Part shown: positions 27,124 to 38,145 of the stretch, one piece after another
Layout of the letters: the number at the start of each line of letters is the position of its first letter
How positions within the stretch are numbered: the stretch's first letter is position 1
Source of the DNA: Microbotryum silenes-acaulis
Taxonomy: Eukaryota > Basidiomycota > Microbotryomycetes > Microbotryales > Microbotryaceae
Assembly (NCBI GenBank): GCA_003665825.1
Contig: QPFY01000011.1
Coordinates: 372,001-436,000 of the forward strand
Reading direction: 5' to 3'
DNA length: 64,000 nt
Made by a program: the position numbers and the translations under genes
Notes under the pieces: model-generated
What the model was told of the DNA's origin: nothing
Seen by the model: only the letters and a program-made list of their open reading frames with translations
Databases searched by the model: none

Positions 27124-28518
27124 TCATGAACCTTGAATCGGAGTGCTTCTTGCCTCTTGGTAAAGCGCGTCGTACGGGATCAAGAAGGGTAGAGCGAGCA
27201 GCTTCGACTTGAGCGGGATCGCGATCATCTGGCGTGTGGTGGTCTTGGAAGTATGCTCGCGCGTGGTCCAAGCACTTGGTAAGGTCCGTTGAGGGCGACC
27301 CATCCGCCAGACGAAGGTTGTCGATCTTGATGGCTGTTCGGCGAGCAGCGAGTCTCGTGCATGGACCGTGTGGGAGAGCTGCTCCTCCGAGCTGAGTTCC
27401 GGGATGTGCGCACGAATCCTCATTTGACGGGCTCGGTCGAGGATCAAAACCTTGGTCATGGCCACCAGATTTTGCCATTCGGCTCGTCTCCCGTCGTCGA
27501 AAGTACCGAGTGCTTCGAGCTCATGGATACGACGCTCGAGCGTTTCCTTTGTCGTCGAAAATTGCCGATTCAGGTGGCGAGCATGGTCACTCGAGGCAGA
27601 TCTGAGTCGAGACATCGCTTCCTCAAAAGCCGCAAGCGGATCGAGCGGGTGGGACTCGCGAGATGCGTCGATGATGAAAGGTATGCGAGCTGCAAAGGCT
27701 TCGTCGGCGTAGACTCGTGTGTTGACTCGTAGCAGCTGGGACGACGTTTCCGGGAGCGAGGGCAGGGCCGGCGTGCTTTTGGCGGATGGGCAGGCGATCC
27801 CCACATACACGGGGCGATGGTCCGAGAGGAGCGCGTCGAGGTACGTGGTCCCCGAGACCAGCAGATGAGCATGTTGTTCCGACAAGAGGATGTAGTCGAT
27901 GCGCGACCAGGACTTGATCTTGCCCGCCTGTTTATGCGGCCTGCTGAAGTGGTTCGAGTGAGGGTGCAGGTATCGGATCGTGTCGATCACAGCAAAAGGG
28001 AGCCGGCTGATGAGAGTACGCCAGTAGGTGGCGGCAGATCCAGACCGTCCCTCTGTAGAAAGTGATTTTCGATCCACCATTACGTTCGGACAGTCGTTCA
28101 AGTCTCCGGCGATGATCCTGACGGTCGTTTCGGGTTCTCGGTCGAGCGAAAAAGTGCTGAAGTGGGCCTTGCGTTCCTTCGGGTTCACGGGGGCATAGTA
28201 GTTCACGAACTGGTATTTCTGTGAATTCAAAAAGTAGTTGATAGTAAGTATTCGAGGGTCAGGAAAGTCTCGAAAAGTAGGGGAAAGGACGTACAGGCGG
28301 GAGCGCTCCGGGATGAGGGTGGCGACAAGGTCTCTGAAGAAGACCCGCCCTTTCCAACATCGCTCGAAGCGCTCCCGTTGTGATCGACTCTTTAATCCGT
28401 GCTCCTGTACAAAAACAATGGAAGGGGGTGGAGAGAGGGAAGAGAGGTAGACGAGGAAACGCTCCTGGCGCCCTAAGTCAGCAATAGAGTTTACATTGAA
28501 GGTGAGAAGGTGGTACAA
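27124..28518 (-). pseudogene. AP-endonuclease domain of the LINE element
   Basis: The frame opens with LLTFNVNSIADLGRQERF, the usual start of element-encoded endonucleases (the N of FNVNS helps bind metal). It continues through VFVQEHGLKS (catalytic Glu), IAGDLND (Asp/Asn), SRIDYILLS and SDHRPVYVGI (catalytic Asp/His). This enzyme nicks target DNA to prime reverse transcription. Beyond about 27,330 the frame loses sense while another frame (to 26912) carries the linker ending GRSPGASG, indicating a frameshift. No ATG lies in frame at the 5' end. Confidence 0.85.
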
Positions 28519-28534
28519 TCATTTTGGGTAGTTC

Positions 28535-28888
28535 TTAATTTGTGTCCATCAAGGACACTGAACCAGAAGATAGAGGAGAGGGTGCGAGCGCTGTTCCCTT
28601 CGGGGCGCGAGTGGTCGGCCTTTCGTACGGTGCCGGTCTCTTGGAGCGTGGTGAAGTCGGAGGTGCCAACGACGAGAGAGGTGTTGAAGACGGGATCGGG
28701 CTCGAATCAGCCGAGCTCAAGTGCGATGATACCGGGGTCGATAGAGCCGCCGCCAGCCCAAAGTCGTTGCTGATCGGTTTAGATGATAACGAGCTCGACC
28801 CCTGCTCTACTTCCATTGCTTGTTCATCCTCCGCCTCCTCTTCTTCCTGACTTCCATCCTCCTCCTTTTCCGCCGGACCGCTCCTCAT
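28535..28888 (-). pseudogene. ORF1 C-terminal fragment of the LINE element
   Basis: 117 codons, Ser/Pro-rich with an acidic start (EEDGSQEEEEAEDEQAMEVE), ending 16 bp before the endonuclease frame. No zinc knuckle or coiled coil is seen. Position just upstream of the endonuclease suggests the ORF1 tail; the sequence alone gives no function. Confidence 0.45.
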
Positions 28889-30605
28889 CTCCTCTTTCTG
28901 ACCGCCCCTTCCTTCGGCCCTATCAGCCGCATTCGGCTTGGTACGCCACTGCAGAGTTTGCTGACCCTCAAGAACGTGCGGAGCGCGCGCGAAACAGTTT
29001 AGACTGTAAAGAATTCACAACAAGGGCTCTAATTCGATTTTGCAATTATAGTCTCTTGGCTGGTTGAACGAAAAGTCCGAGTGCGCGAGAGTGCGCCCGT
29101 CTTTTGCCTCCCCCGCCGCGTCGCGTCGTCTGTGCCATCATCGTTATTATCCTACGTTCTCGCTTGTGCCAGCTTCGACGAAATGTATCTAGACGATACG
29201 GGTATCGAGCTCCTTGACGATGATTTCAAGCGCTCGAAGATGTCTTCAGCACGTCCCTAATCTCACTATTCGTGTCCCAGTGCCCCGTCTTTGACCATGC
29301 TTCGTCCCGGTCGGCATGAGGCATAGCGGTCCCTTCAAGTCGCGACATCCATAATAAATGCTCCGAAACGCTGTGTGGCAGCCTCAGATGATCGAACGCA
29401 AGCGTGTTTCCTTTCTCGAGCGGTGGGGTCGATGACCCTGCGCGGACGAAGTGGCTGCATTCCAGCCATCAATGCATGATCGACCCACGAACGGTTGTGA
29501 TACTCGCTTTACCTGTTCACATGCCTCGCGAATCCTGCATCAAACTCCGGCGCCCACTTCATACCCATCCAAGCCGAGCGACGACATATTGTGTCCCCTG
29601 ATGCGACTTGGTCTGCTCACTTACCTGCGACATTTCAGATCGCCCAGCTGCCATCTTGCCGGTCTTGCACCTCTCGAGGCAGCTCCGGTTGCTCAGCCAT
29701 GAGTCCCTTATACTCGTCTTACCTGTCCCTTTGTTCACTTTTTCGAGACATCAACTGGCATCACCAGATTCTCAATCTCACCATTCTCATGTGCCTGTGT
29801 TTGCGCGTCAGTTTCACCATTTCGGTACCCCTATCCGCCTGAATGTCGGAGTGTCGAAGCAGTTCTCGACCGAGTTATGATGGGCCTTCGAACACGATCC
29901 TTGTCTCTCGGCTGTCCGACACTACCTCATCACCTCGTTCAAGTGATTTGAATCCACATTTCACTCACTCACTTCAGGTAGATCTTTCAACCCTTCCACT
30001 GCACCGCGGTGGCCCCGGGTAGTACTCGACTCGGACTCCACCTGAGTCGGCCGGGTCATCGATCCCAAGTAGCGTAAGTCATGGGTCCTCGGATCCGGTC
30101 GCATTTGATTGATCGTGTTCACGCTACAGTGAACTACGACTTTGACTTCCATTCGACTCAACTTCTATCGGCACCCGGACAACCGGGCACGCTTGCAGGT
30201 TTGGGGGCCGCCGTCCCCCGGCTCCGAGTCCTTCGCGTCCGCGATGCACTGACTTCACGAGAGTGGTACCGCCGTCTGCAGAACGCTTCACCTAGTGAGA
30301 CGTAGTTATTTTCGATGCATTTCATCAATTGTACCGGCGTAGAGACCTGTTTTGCTAATTCCCTGTGTCCCTCTAACAATGAATTAAAAATTCTCGACAC
30401 GCGCAGCATTATGCAAATAGCTGAGAGGCTGAGAGCTTTCCAGCGATTCTCACACGGCGGAAGGTCTTGGCCGTACTTTGGTCATCGTCCTCTTCGCTTG
30501 CGCTTACCGGTATCTACTTGCCTCGCGCGTTTCACTCGTCGCACACACATCTTCACGACATCACTCTCGACTTTTCGCCCTCGGCGACCCTCGATCTCCC
30601 TCGAA
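28889..30605. other. Gene-poor region between the LINE and the kinase relic
   Basis: Short open frames (for example 29404-29601, 29608-29880, 30081-30305 on plus) show no domain, no splicing logic and poor composition. The stretch probably holds decayed sequence and the former promoter of the kinase-like gene. Nothing else recognised. Confidence 0.5.
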
Positions 30606-33381
30606 ATGGCGCCCAAAAGGCGCCCTCGCTCGAGTGCCTCGCCTGTTCGGGGTGGCAAGCGCCGCAACGTTCCCGACGTGAGTCGTGCCGAGCCGTGTTC
30701 CCAACCGTCCAAATGCACGACTTGCAACGTTTAGCCACCGCTGGACACGTCAAGTGACACCGCACTCGCAAGTTGCATCGCCATACTGTGTGCTAAGTCG
30801 AAGGGGACGAACCGCTGACGACATGTTGGGTGACGGCCTGTTTGAGGTCACAGTTCCGTGAGTAGCGTACGCCCTCACCGTCGTCGACATCGTCATCAAC
30901 ATCAGACTCGTCGTCGAAGTCAAAGCTGTCGAAGTTCCCACAGTCGTCACAGTCGTCAAAGTCGCCATGGCTCTCATCATCACCCTCCCAGTCGATATGG
31001 CCCTCGTCGCCACCGTCAAAGTCGTCTTGGCCCTCGATACCACGGTCAACGTCGTCTCCCCTTAGGTCGACCACACGGTCTTCGGTTTCTTCAGCAGTCT
31101 CACCGATCATCGCCGCGCTACAGGACGGGGTTCTTCTATTCGGCCCCGACAACGAAGCAGTGGACGAGCACTGGGTGCTCGAAAAGGGTATCATCCCGCG
31201 TGTCGTGATTCGTGCGACCTCGGCTTTGGTGCAAGAAGTGTTTGAGGTGGAGCAAACACATTCTGTCAGTATGGCCCAGCGTGCCCAGTCATCAGCGAAG
31301 GTGATCCGGCCTGGCCAGGACAAAGCCACGCGAGACCTTTACCGAGATCGTCTGAAGGAGGAACACAAGCTTGTAATGGCGACGGGCGCTCGCAGCTGGG
31401 TGCAGGGCATGGCACGACAGGTGCGTCGATTTCCACTGATCACGCCGAAATATCACCCCGCCTGACTCGGGCCCTGACCCATCTGACGCGCTCAATCCGC
31501 GCCCACAGGCTCAGGAGCCCGCGAGTGGAAGGCGCGGTCGTCCAAAGTTCAAGCTCGCGGTCGCGGCGGCCGAGCGCGCCCCCCGCCCCGTTGTCAAATT
31601 CGACAAGTTTGGCATGTGCTTTAAGTACTCGCACATCGAGGAGCAAGACCTGAGTTCAAAGCACTGCATGCACTTCCTGGCCTGCGACAGGACCAAGTTT
31701 GACAAGAGTCAAGTTCCGTGGGAGCGTGTGTTGGTGCCGTTCTCATTCGGCCTGTCCAGCCCAGCACCTCGTGGTGAACGTGACCGCGACTACGTGAAGC
31801 GTGCGCCTCAGCTCGTCAAGTTGATTCTCGATCTGCACGACCACGTCCTTCCCCGACCGAGCCGCATATTTGCTCCCGGTTTGGCTGTGAACGAACACGA
31901 TGCGCACTTGGTCGTCCTCGACCACGACGTGTGTCGGATCGCGGTCATCTCGGACTGCTGGGGCAGCGGCTATGGCGAGCTCTCGGCGACGCTGTCCATT
32001 CTCTTGGACCTGGACGTTTACTCGGCCGGCTTCGCACCCTTCCTTCGCTACAAATTCCCGCTCAGTGGGGGCGTCACCGCGGTCTCGTTGCTCAGCGCTG
32101 TGTTTCAATCGAGCTCACAACACGACAATTACGACCAGCAGCCAGTAGAGACCCCAACAAGGCTGGTAGGGCGCACGGTCGCATTTGAGGACGAGGAGCC
32201 AATCGAGCTCGTGTCGTGCTCGACTTCGGACAGCAACTCTGTTTTTGGGCCGTGCACGACCGTCTTTCGCTTGACTCGCCCAAGCCTCCACGAATCCGAG
32301 GGGGAAATTGGCAGCCGCTCATTCGTACTGCAAATGCAGCACGTCACGCCGAACTTTGTTGGAGGCGAAGCGGAGATGCTCCAATCGATCAATCTTGCGC
32401 ATGACTCGGGTGTTCTCCCGTCGGAGACCGTCAACCATCTCGCAATGCTTGAGGTCGCGACGTCTCTGCGCCCACATCGCTCTCAGGTCAACGACCACCT
32501 CTTGCCTAGGAGGAAAGCGACCGGTATACATGGCTACAATCGCGACAACATGCTCAGGATCAAAGTGATCCGGCGCACCCTCGATCTGCTCATCCTGCGC
32601 AACCCGACCCCTGTGCCCAGAATTCTCGCCAGTGGGCCCGGCATGTCTCTCGACTCACCCGCGCCGCTTGAGCACGTGCTCCAGGTTTGTTTTCGATCAA
32701 CTTCTGATCGTCTTGGTGGCTCTTCACCGTTGCGGCTTTTACCATCGGAATTTGGCTCTCGACAACATCCTCCACCACGAGGGCCACCTTGTTCTGTCCG
32801 GTTGGGGCGGCGGCGTGGCGGCTCAACCCGGCGAAGTAGTCCCCGCCGCAAAAACCGACGAGGACGGCGGCCTGTGGATGACGCGCTGGACGGCGCCTGT
32901 GAATGTGTTGAGGTGGAACTTGCTCGTGCCGGGTGATGACCTGCCCAACTATGATCTCTCGCACGCGCTCGAGTCGTCGGTTTATTGGTTCTTGCTTGTG
33001 CTGGGCCAGCTCATTGCGCCAGCCCGAGAAGCCATTTGGTCCGAAATGTTCTTCCAACCCGACCCGGCTAGAGACCGCGATCTCACGAGATTTACACTGC
33101 GCCGGGACGCTCTGTGGGCCGGAGAGCCGAATTTTGCACCCAGGTTCTGAGATCTCCTCCTCGCTTCGATCGGTCACGCACTTCCTGCACTCGCGGACTT
33201 GGTCGAATACATGACGCGACGGTGGCCCAAGCTCGATGCGCGTCGGACCAGGACCGAGACGGCGATTGCAGCGGTCCAACGCCAAGTCCGAAGGCTAGCG
33301 CAAGGAGCTGACCGGCGAGGAAGGCTCGGGACATTCATAGAAGCAATGAGCGACGTATACCATTCCTGGGGTCGCGCCTGA
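30606..33381 (+). pseudogene. FunK1-type (fungal-type) protein kinase relic with degenerate catalytic motifs
   Basis: Readable pieces: 30606-30677 (MAPKRRPRSSASPVRGGKRR), 30866-31420 (Ser/Lys-rich then VLLFGPDNEAVDEHWVLEKG), and 31509 onward. The long part resembles FunK1 kinases, a family expanded in mushrooms and relatives: an N-terminal module (FKYSHIEEQDLSSKH), then LVGRTVAF and a C-lobe. In the C-lobe the catalytic loop reads FYHRNLALDNIL (HRN, not HRD), the place of the metal-binding DFG/DWD reads VLSGWGGG, and the expected VAIK-type lysine site reads SFVLQMQHV. Near 32,685 the frame must shift by one base between HVLQ and FVFDQLL with no room for an intron, and a TGA at 33148-33150 interrupts an otherwise continuing frame that ends at 33381. 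It is probably dead; a single-base assembly error at 32,685 would still leave a pseudokinase ending at 33150. Confidence 0.7.
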
Positions 33382-35901
33382 ACGTTTGAAGGGGCACACG
33401 CGAGGCAAGAGACGAGGCTTTGGTTCATCGCCAATACAGGCGCCAGTCAGAGACTCAAGGACTGGCTCCGGCAGAGTTCAGAGGACCACCTCCACTCCTA
33501 AGTAGATTGTGGCCGGTTTCTCCCCCTCTCTCTGCGCTCTCGCAACGTCTTCGCTAATACTCCCACTCGGTTTCTGGCCTCTGGCTATAGTCAAGATTCC
33601 GAGTCTCGAACTTTCCCATCTACCTTTGCCTCGTTTCTTCTTTCGTCATCGTAACTCCTCTTGAACCGTTGTCTTCAACAACCCTCTTTCAACTGTCGTT
33701 TCGTCTCGGTCTTGCCTAGGCATTCATTCAAGGACGGTTGCTCCTTTTGTCAGGGGATCATCGCTTGGGGTCTCTTTCTTCGAGCCCTCTTTGGGCGCGT
33801 GGCCCACACTCCTGCTTTCCATGACTGAGCCCTGACAGCGTTCTCTTTTCTGCTGACAACTGCTTTGCACTTTACCTCGGTCATCCCTTGACCCAAAGTC
33901 TTGAAGCCAATTTCGAGGGGCGTCCCTGGGCGTTATGTGCTGGCGAAACTTCCTCTTTTCTATCGTCCAATTCGCAATGGTGTCAATCAGATACTGTGTA
34001 AATCGCATGTGCCGTGCCACCAGTTTTCGAAAGGTCAAGCGTTAGGTAGCTACTATAAGCCATGAAAATCATTACAGATTGAGAAGTTAGGAAACGCGTT
34101 CACAGCCGCGATTCTGACAGGGGCCAGCAAAGCTCGCACGGATTCTTATCACGCTTTTCTGCAAGTTTTTCCTTCGACTTATATGCTCAGCTTAAACATC
34201 ATTACCTGTCTAGCGTGTCGAGGACTTGGTAGGTACTAACTGACACATGTCTAGCTAGATTGACGTCTGAGTGGCTTGATTCTCGGGCAACGCTCGCCGC
34301 CGCCGTCGCTCCGATTCACCACTGTCGACTTATGTCCACCGACGGCTAGGTGTTTATGTTTCTTGATCCTATGCTCAGGTACCGATACGCCTTGTTAGAA
34401 GTACACAAATCACACAGGTGGACTCGGAGCGGCTGCGGGTGCAATAAAGGTCCTTAGTTTCGGCGGATCATGTGCTGTAGAAAACGACGCTAGTGAAGAG
34501 GTGGGAAGGGCTCAAAAGGTAGAAACCCGGCGCGTGGAAAACCATAAGTAAGATACCTAATACCTACCTGCCTAAGTACTTAGCACCCGTGATACTACGG
34601 TCTTACATTCGTACATAGTACAGGTACCTACCTAGGTCCACAATCTGGCAGGTAGGTGGTGCCTAGATATTCACCTGAGGTTCCGTAGGCTCGCGGAACT
34701 ACGCCCTTGAAGGACGACGTCCCCTTGTTGGCGACTGTTCGGGCAAGCGTGAATGTCCGTTTTCTAGTTTTTATTTCATCTGACTGGGGTCCTATTTTCT
34801 GTTGAAGTTGGCCACACGGACCAAATTGGTTCCCATTTTGGGGAACCGGTACACCCACGCGTGGTTGGTCAAACGCGCGCCTACCGTGCTCCACCCAAAT
34901 TAAACCTCCAGGGAGTCGTCAGTTTTTGAGTTCCTTCGTCGGCAAAGACTAGGCACCAGTGCCTACCTAGGTAGATACTCAGGTCAGGAGGCTTCGATAA
35001 TATAGGTACTGACCTATTCATCTATGTAAATACTCCATATTATGCAGAGCTTCCAAGTCCCGGAGGCCTCCTTCGCAACTCATAGCCATTAGTCATCGGT
35101 CACTTCGGCCGAGTTCTGGCCACAAAAGCACTCGGTAGCCCGGATTTGTTCTTGGGCATTGAATGTTGCATTGACCCCACATGCTTAAGTTGTTACTCGC
35201 CACTATCGGCGTTAGGTACCTAACTGCACCGTGTCTGGGCGGCCGCGTCAGAGACCGCAGAATCCAGATCTCCGAGCGCTGCCTGTTCGGTGCACTGCCT
35301 GGGCGCACAGAGCTGACAACTCCCTTCACGCTCTCACGAATGGTGATTTACGGTCTTCAAATCCCCTTTCGCAAGCGAACTTGATTTCTCGATTTTTATA
35401 CGGTGAAGGTACATATCTACTATGAGTACATCTAATTCGCTGTTCATCTCCGCTTCGATGGCTCGCATGACTATCAAGTGTAGCTCCCGACTGCCGAGCT
35501 GGAGTCGGGCCCGGTCGGTGGTGGGCTCTCATGACGCCGACTATATAATGGATTGTCAATGTCCGGGCTTGTTCCGGATCTCATGTTAAGTGGTACGTAC
35601 CTACCGGACTTAGGTACCGATCAACATCTACAACAGCACAAAGAGCGCGTGCCCCGCGCAAAAGCAGCCAGTCAATTCCAATACCACGGGTTCCGGACCC
35701 GGAGCCCGCACACTCACATTCCTCATTTGCTCAGAGGTATAGATTGACCCAGCGCGCGCGCCCGCCGCAGTGCCCGATGCGCCGCATTGTCGACGACCAA
35801 GCGCCGTCGAACGTCGAATTGTCGGACCTTCCATTGTTGACCTCTTGCTTCTCTTGTCGGCTTCTCCTTCACGCGTCCAGAATCGTGAGCCGTCGTAGAG
35901 C
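33382..35901. other. Intergenic region rich in CTACCTAGGTA-like palindromes
   Basis: No gene recognised in 2.5 kb. Related words occur repeatedly between 34.2 and 35.6 kb: GGTAGGTACTAAC (34229), CAGGTACCGATAC (34376), CAGGTACCTACCTAGGTCC (34622), GCCTACCTAGGTAGATAC (34960), TTAGGTACCTAAC (35213) and GTACGTACCTACCGG (35594). These match the words at 23.98-24.19 kb. The density is far above that of the coding parts of the window. Confidence 0.65.
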
Positions 35902-37706
35902 ATGGAGCTCAATCATCCATGTACCGCCATGCTGCTGGCCTTCTTGGTTGCTACGATTACCGTCAACGCATCGTCGCTGCCACGACCAGCGTCCCAGTTA
36001 GGCCATTCGCCTCAGCAGCCAGGTCGATTTCGATGTCACAGGCAAGCGGTCTGCGACCAACTTCGCCAACCCAAATCGCAAGGTGCGATGCAGGTACCTC
36101 TCAAGTCCGAATGCGTCAAGGACTATCGTTCAGGAGATTCATTTTGTGGTTTCTCTGGTGCCGCGTGAGTGCATGCTTGAGATCATGCGGTATTCCCCCT
36201 ACCCTGCCGCGCTCCGGACCGGAATGTTGCATGCAGCGTCGGCGTCGTCGGCGCGCGGGGTCGGTCGGTCGGTCGAAGCTTTGAAGCTTTGAAGTCCGGT
36301 GCTGGCCAATCTTTCTCGGATCCAGCGCTAAAACGGAGGTGCCAGGCCAACTCTGCACTAATCACTGACCACATGCTTGAACCATGCAGATGCTCAAGCG
36401 ATACCCAGTGCGATTTTGGACGTTGTAGCGGATCGCTTGAAAGTCCTGGCATCTGCCTGTAAGTGTCTGTCCTTCAAGTCCGAGGCCTGGACTCTGGCGC
36501 CTCTGGCGCTTTCCCGATATGCCGATCTCCTTTGGCCGCGCGCCGACTCGCGCGCCACCGCCGACGGCCCCCAAAACGTGTTTCCCTTCTCAGCCGAGTA
36601 GGCCTTACGCTGCGGCCGCCCGCGTCCGGCCGACTCGGAATACCCAACGTTATGAGAGAGGCCCCACCACCTCCTACTCCCATTCTGCGTGTGCGGCTCG
36701 TGCAATCTATACTGTCTATACGTGTATTCCCACCTCGTGACGCCAGCGATTGAGCCCTTGCGCACTTCGCATCAACTCTCTGACCAACCCCAAATTTGCG
36801 ACTGCGCAATTGCTGACTGCCTCTGTTTCTGCTCACTCGGTTCTGTCCGGACGCGCAGTGGTGGGCTTGGCGACGCATGTGAGGGATCCGAAGGTCCTGA
36901 CGATGCCATGTGCGCCGGCAATTTAGGTTGCTCGGGCCAAGCGGGCGACGGTCGGGCTGTTTGTGGTGGCATTGGCGCCGAGTGCCTATACTCGGGTCAA
37001 TATTCTCCAGAGGACACGCCGAACAACGCTGCCTGCGTCAGTGGTGAGTCGCGTGCCTTTTGACATTCCGTCATTCGTTATGCCCTTCATAGGCTAATCA
37101 AGTTGACTTGATGGTGAGGATGTCAGGTTTCTGCCATCCGGTTTCGCTCGCATGCGAAGATCCCGACATGGCCGCAGGTCGATCTGGCTCCAATACCGCC
37201 GATTATTCGGAGGAGGACAACGCATCGCAAGAGCTCGAGGCTCTGGGCCCCGTTGTCGCGAAAGAGCAACAGCTACGAGACCCGTCGGCTGCATCAAAGC
37301 CCGTGCCCCCAGCTCGAGTACCCGACGGCATGACCTGCCCTAAAGGGCTGTCCGCCTGCCCACTTCGCGCCGAACGCTCGTCGATCGGTCACGTCTTTGG
37401 CTGCGTCGACACCTCATCTTCCGTGAACCAATGCGGTGGCTGCAGCCCCGTGAGCGCGGGGCAATCCCTTGCCAACGAAGACACGTGGCGGGGGGTAGAT
37501 TGCCTCGCCCTGCGAGGCGTTGCCAGTGTCGCGTGCATCAATTCGAAATGCCAGATCTGTGAGCCTCTGGCTAGTTTGCATTGCTCCCGTCTTGAATCTA
37601 CGCTGATTGTCTTTGATCTCACATCCATCTCCGGACAGTCTCTTGCGCCCCGAACTTTGAGCTGGATCGTCTCTCAAGATCTTGCCGCCCCACACGCTAC
37701 TGGTAG
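35902..37706 (+). CDS. Secreted cysteine-rich PriA-like protein, 5 exons
   Basis: Exons: 35902-36164, 36390-36458, 36859-37043, 37127-37558, 37639-37706; 338 residues, phases consistent. The start has a signal peptide: MELNHPC then AMLLAFLVATITVNASS, with likely cleavage after NAS. Two Cys-rich blocks follow (CSSDTQCDFGRCSGS; CAGNLGCSGQAGDGRAVCGG), then a spacer and a C-terminal module CPKGLSACPL, QCGGC, GVDCLALRGVASVACINSKC, QIFSCAPNFELD. That module matches the fungal PriA family of extracellular or wall-associated proteins known from basidiomycete fruiting and cell-surface studies; precise function is unknown. An insertion lies inside the CGGC-to-DC segment. It could serve at the cell surface or as an effector-like secreted protein; that is inference. 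Confidence 0.78.
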
Positions 37707-38145
37707 ATGTCTTGCCACAACCTCGGGGCCTCACTTGAATCGACAATCTCTCTACCACCTTCGAACTCGCTTCATCGCGCCATTACGGATGCACCTCCTT
37801 CACTGTATACGGCTTCCGCCGCTCCACCTCGTTGGAACCCTCCATTCGTACTGGATGATTCTTCGCAGTTCTCTTTGTTGTATAGTGAAAAGTTGAACAA
37901 ACTTCGTGTGTTGTTGCATTCCTTGGCTCGATCTCGATGCCTTTCTTCATACCAGGGTACATATCTGTTGTCTGTGCTCGTTTACATAAATTTCCATTGT
38001 TATACTATTGAAAAGTGCAACAATGTCCAAATGACCGTGAGAACTCGCGGTGCACGGCTCTACAAGGACACTTCCGCGCGATGGATTGCATCGCGACTCT
38101 CGGTAATGTTGCCCCCGGTATTTCATAAGAAAACGTGCCCATGAA
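37707..38145. other. Intergenic space between convergent PriA-like and MED12 genes
   Basis: 3' ends of both genes meet here. A direct near-repeat is visible: TTGTTGTATAGTGAAAAGTTGAACAA near 37875 and TTGTTATACTATTGAAAAGTGCAACAA near 37996, each preceded by similar text, suggesting a local duplication of about 60 bp. No gene seen. Confidence 0.5.

Larger units (their letters stand above)
24216..28888 (-). mobile_element. Decayed LINE-type non-LTR retrotransposon
   Basis: Reading leftward, the order is an ORF1 fragment (28888-28535), an AP-type endonuclease (28518-27310), a linker, a reverse transcriptase (27002-25374) and a zinc-binding RT-associated domain (25257-24628). The likely 3' end is a run of eight A on the minus strand (plus-strand T run 24216-24223), about 410 bp beyond the last domain. 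Endonuclease signatures GDLND, SRIDYILL and SDHRPVYVGI, and the RT core LAFADDAIVL, are intact, yet the coding frame changes at about 27.33, 27.01, 25.37 and 25.25 kb, so this copy cannot make one protein. I could not identify target-site duplications or the exact 5' end; ORF1 is too short to be complete, so the copy may be 5'-truncated. The order fits L1/Tx1- or Tad-type elements; the clade is undetermined. Confidence 0.9.

Noticed and set aside
30793..31329. Minus-strand acidic 178-codon frame opposite the kinase relic
   Set aside because: It is the complement of a Ser-rich TCG/TCA repeat stretch; apparent Asp/Asn richness follows from that, and no other gene feature is present.
32632..33150. 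Separate short gene starting at 32632 (MGPACLSTHPRR...)
   Set aside because: Only the part after FVFDQLL is kinase-like, and it continues the upstream kinase relic; the first ~18 codons are out-of-frame reading of that gene.
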